NCBI GenBank assembly: GCA_029865835.1
Contig: JARXAL010000119.1
Location: forward strand, 1 to 46,578
Direction of reading: 5' to 3'
DNA from: Verrucomicrobiaceae bacterium
GTDB lineage: Bacteria > Verrucomicrobiota > Verrucomicrobiia > Verrucomicrobiales > Verrucomicrobiaceae
Length of the DNA stretch: 46,578 bases
In this document: one piece after another, positions 44,071 through 46,578 of the stretch
Numbering within the stretch: position 1 is the stretch's first letter
Layout of the letters: each line of letters opens with the position of its first letter
Notes under the pieces: model-generated
Told to the model about the DNA's origin: nothing
What the model saw: only the letters and a program-made list of their open reading frames with translations
Database searches by the model: none
Position numbers and translations under genes: made by a program

Positions 44071-45444
44071 TCAGGGTTGAATGGAAGGCAGCCCTTTGAT
44101 TTTGGCAGCCAATGCGTTCACCACATCCGCATGCTGAGCAGAAACCTCATGAAGTTCTTCGGGATCCGCATCGAGATCGTACAGCTCCCGATGGCCATCG
44201 CTCCAGTGATTAAAACGCCAGCGGGCGGTGCGGACACTCTGCCCATAGAGTTTGGGGCTGCGTGTGACAAGGGTGTAGGCTTCCTCCTTCACGTTGACAG
44301 TCGGATTTGCTAAAATGGGAAGGAGGCTGACTCCCGCCGCTGCGTGCGGCATCTTCAATCCGCACAGGTCCGTGATGGTCGGGTAAAGATCGACAAACTC
44401 GACGAGTGAACGGCTTACTTGAGCGCCTTTCATGCCTGGCGCCGCAATGATCAGAGGAGCCCGACAGGCGCGCTCAAACAGGGTGTTCTTGTTCCACCAA
44501 AGACGCTCACCGGTATGATATCCGTGATCGCTCACGAAGATAACAATGGTTTTATCCCAGAGCTTTCTTTCATCCAAAACATCAAGAACGCGACCCAATT
44601 GGGCATCCATGAAAGTGGTGCCAGCGCAATACGCGCGGAGGAGTTCGCGCCAATCATGATCCGTCAGCTTAGCAAACGCTTCCCCATAAGCTCCAAAGCC
44701 TACGGAATCCTTTCGCGCAGGCGTCATATCAGCGGGATCTTGCCAGGATTTGATTGAATCCATGGGATAGAGGTCGAAGTATCTTTTCGGTGCAATAAAG
44801 GGGTCATGAGGCTTCATGAAGCCGCATCCGATGAACCAGGGCGTATCTCCCAATGCTTTGATCTTGGCCACAGTGGCTGCTGCAATCTGCCCATCGGGTT
44901 GATCCTCATCCGTGCCATCCGCCGCCCCCCACTGACACCAGTTTAAGGCGCCCCCGGTGACATTGCGACCTTCAAGGATTTTTTTGCCAGTCTTCGTGGC
45001 TGCGTAGGCCTGCGCCGTTTGCCAGGACTTGCCCAAATCCATCCAAGCCTGCTTGGCCTGAACGTCTTTGCCGCCACCCAAATGAAACAGCTTTCCGAAC
45101 GCATGCGACTGCCACCCAGCCATCTTGCAAAGCTGAGGTAGCGTCACGATATCCGGTAGTTTTTCGCGCAGCTTCAGGTCATTCCCGACAATGCCCGTTT
45201 GTTCGGCGCGTAGTCCCGTCATCATGGAGCTTCGACTCGGATTGCACACCGGGTATTGCACATAGGCACGCTCAAACGATGTGCCATGGGCACGCAGGCG
45301 ATCCAGATTGGGTGTCTTCACCAACTCTTTCGTGTAGGCTCCTCCAAAGTCACGGAAGTCGTCCGCCATCATAAGCAGGACGTTTGGCTGATCTGCTCCT
45401 GCGACGAGCAGAGGAAATAGAGCTAGAATGAGAAGTGGTTTCAT
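44071..45444 (-). CDS. Iduronate-2-sulfatase-like secreted sulfatase
   Basis: A 457-residue type I sulfatase with a signal peptide (MKPLLILALFPLLVAGA; ATG 45444). Metal residues are in MMADDFRDFGG, the formylglycine site is C67-N-P-S-R71 with SSMMTGLRAEQTG, and GKLFHLGG, GCGFMKPHDPF and FVSDHGYHTGERLWWNK are conserved. The CNPSR motif and PHDPF segment are features of the iduronate-2-sulfatase branch. Actual substrate could be another 2-O-sulfated uronic or neutral sugar. The gene starts 2 nt after the stop of the upstream hydrolase gene, so they are co-transcribed. Confidence 0.92.
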   Translation of the reverse strand: MKPLLILALFPLLVAGADQPNVLLMMADDFRDFGGAYTKELVKTPNLDRLRAHGTSFERAYVQYPVCNPSRSSMMTGLRAEQTGIVGNDLKLREKLPDIVTLPQLCKMAGWQSHAFGKLFHLGGGKDVQAKQAWMDLGKSWQTAQAYAATKTGKKILEGRNVTGGALNWCQWGAADGTDEDQPDGQIAAATVAKIKALGDTPWFIGCGFMKPHDPFIAPKRYFDLYPMDSIKSWQDPADMTPARKDSVGFGAYGEAFAKLTDHDWRELLRAYCAGTTFMDAQLGRVLDVLDERKLWDKTIVIFVSDHGYHTGERLWWNKNTLFERACRAPLIIAAPGMKGAQVSRSLVEFVDLYPTITDLCGLKMPHAAAGVSLLPILANPTVNVKEEAYTLVTRSPKLYGQSVRTARWRFNHWSDGHRELYDLDADPEELHEVSAQHADVVNALAAKIKGLPSIQP

Positions 45445-45446
45445 GA

Positions 45447-46578
45447 TCAGCGGACCCACCGGCGATAAGGCGATGAGAAGTGAAAGGGAATGTGGTTTTC
45501 TTCGTGTTTGTGGGTCGAGATCACATCAATCGTTTTTGCGTCGGATGGAATTTCAATTTCACCGCTAAGCGTGTGTTCAGAAATGGCGTCCAATGGCATG
45601 GACTTCCAGAGATCATATTCAAAAGCAAAGGTGTAAGGCGAATGACGATTGATACTCCAAGATAGCTCACTGTGCTGTGGCAGGCTTCCGTTAGCAAAGG
45701 TGACCGAAACATGGAGTTTCGAGCCTTTGATTTCGAGCTCTAGTTTTGGTGGGGAAGGCAATGATCGATGATTGAAAAAATGGTGCCTAGCAAAGGCCAA
45801 CAGGTTTTCTGAGGCCTCGGGTTGGGTTGGTGTTTGTAGCGTGTAACCACTGGACTTGGGTCCGCCATGCTGACCACCGGGAAGGATGTAGAGTGGAAAA
45901 TCGGGTTGGCTCTCCCCAAGTTGGCGCAAGGCAGGACAGACATTGTCATTGCTGCCTACGTGATAAAAGAAATCGAGCCCTCGCTGCTTCAGCGAATCGA
46001 AGTGCTTTGCGATTCGACAAGGATTCCATGCCTCATCGTTCATCCGAAGCATCTCGGCTTCCGTCCACCCTGCAGCGAGGGCCTGTTCGATGGTAATCGA
46101 TTGATCCAGACGTGTCTGTTCACGCTTTTCGAGCGCCTCCTTGGCTGTCGCAGGCAATTCTTTCGGCAGATTGGATAGAAAGACTTCATTCTGCGCGCGC
46201 TCTTTGTGGAGGGCACTGCCGCGAACATAGGCTCCACCAGGATTTCCGAGAATCGGGGCAACGACTGGCATGATAGCCGTAAATCGATCATCGTAGATGC
46301 CGCAAATGGCTGCACCGACACCCCGCTTGGATCCGCCGGTGGCGAGCACTTTTTTCGGACGGAACACCGTGTCTTCAGCCACGGCGGCGGTTAAAGCTCT
46401 CATGTCACTCATTCCCCAAATCCAGGCCGGGGTAAATCGGGCTTCTTTCGTTCTCAAAAGATGATCCTTCATACCCAGATGCAGAGCACCCTTCGGCTCC
46501 ATGACATCGATTGTGCCCATGCCAACCATGACGATACCGACGCCGTGATCAGTGAGTAACTTCAAGTCGGCCCCGGCA
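45447..46578 (-). CDS. PhoPQ-activated pathogenicity-related-like alpha/beta hydrolase (5' end cut by right edge)
   Basis: The frame stays open to the window edge; the visible 377 residues lack the N-terminus. The nucleophile elbow is GGSKRGVGA, close to the GxSKRG motif of the PhoPQ-activated protein family (PF10142), and DDRFTAIMPVVAP follows. A later GSNDNVCPA and PGGQHGG supply candidate Asp and His. The C-terminal 100 residues form a beta-rich domain (LELEIKGSKLHVSVTF). In Verrucomicrobiota such genes lie near sulfatases, and a carbohydrate esterase role is a reasonable guess. It precedes the sulfatase by 2 nt. Confidence 0.75.
   Translation of the reverse strand, partial: AGADLKLLTDHGVGIVMVGMGTIDVMEPKGALHLGMKDHLLRTKEARFTPAWIWGMSDMRALTAAVAEDTVFRPKKVLATGGSKRGVGAAICGIYDDRFTAIMPVVAPILGNPGGAYVRGSALHKERAQNEVFLSNLPKELPATAKEALEKREQTRLDQSITIEQALAAGWTEAEMLRMNDEAWNPCRIAKHFDSLKQRGLDFFYHVGSNDNVCPALRQLGESQPDFPLYILPGGQHGGPKSSGYTLQTPTQPEASENLLAFARHHFFNHRSLPSPPKLELEIKGSKLHVSVTFANGSLPQHSELSWSINRHSPYTFAFEYDLWKSMPLDAISEHTLSGEIEIPSDAKTIDVISTHKHEENHIPFHFSSPYRRWVR

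Noticed and set aside
1-46578. tRNA, rRNA, CRISPR array, complete insertion sequence, prophage
   Set aside because: I looked through the intergenic gaps and found no tRNA-like cloverleaf, spaced direct repeats, or transposase with terminal repeats; only the RAYT-like tail at the left edge is transposon-related.

Overview
The window looks like chromosomal DNA of a Verrucomicrobiota bacterium, most likely order Verrucomicrobiales and Prosthecobacter-like. This is inferred from gene content and not from a marker gene. The evidence is three secreted sulfatases, two DUF1549/DUF1553 proteins with CxxCH motifs, a Tat-exported DUF1501 protein, a DUF1080 protein and a RAYT-type transposase tail, set among ordinary housekeeping genes in GC-rich DNA. 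I found no tRNA, rRNA, CRISPR array or complete insertion sequence. The one clear RNA gene is rnpB (RNase P RNA) on the minus strand.

Layout, left to right. (1) 1-218: end of a RAYT-like transposase. (2) 392-5798, plus strand: a small polysaccharide-utilisation run. It holds a LamG-sialidase-like protein, a secreted esterase, a LarA-type nickel racemase/epimerase and a GH105 unsaturated glycuronyl hydrolase; the last two overlap by 4 bp. (3) 5878-7740: a BadF-type sugar kinase fused to MurQ, predicted for amino-sugar or MurNAc recycling, followed by a long imperfect inverted repeat. (4) 7915-14549: mixed small operons, with a sugar isomerase-like protein, a lipoprotein, a Cys/Gly-tailed membrane protein, a lone GspF-like protein, then metallopeptidase-trpS-pnp and a cupin. 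(5) 14706-20351: a DUF1549 protein facing a minus-strand run of two tandem truA copies, ruvX and a mannose-1-phosphate guanylyltransferase. (6) 20417-29580: DUF1080 protein, sulfatase, mutS, two small heat-shock proteins with a strong terminator, exonuclease III, a GH25-like lipoprotein and a beta-helix protein. (7) 29587-33390: a decayed LysR gene, a lone Pycsar-effector-like membrane protein, a histidine phosphatase and a second sulfatase. (8) 33415-36811: an 812-residue secreted protein of unknown function, divergent from an AraC regulator. (9) 36820-46578, all minus strand: alpha/beta-hydrolase (cut by the right edge), iduronate-sulfatase-like protein, a two-component system with a discoidin-type sensor, DUF1549/DUF1553 protein, DUF1501 protein, then rnpB.

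The most notable signal is in region 9. A 16-bp dyad TTACG-N6-CGTAA occurs only twice in the window by my reading. One copy lies just before the sensor-kinase gene and the other just before the DUF1549/DUF1553-DUF1501 pair. This suggests that the two-component system controls itself and the haem-protein-like operon. Other points worth a second look are the kinase-MurQ fusion, the tandem truA genes, the orphan Pycsar-type protein, the LarA homologue coupled to GH105, and the hairpin element at 7757-7907.
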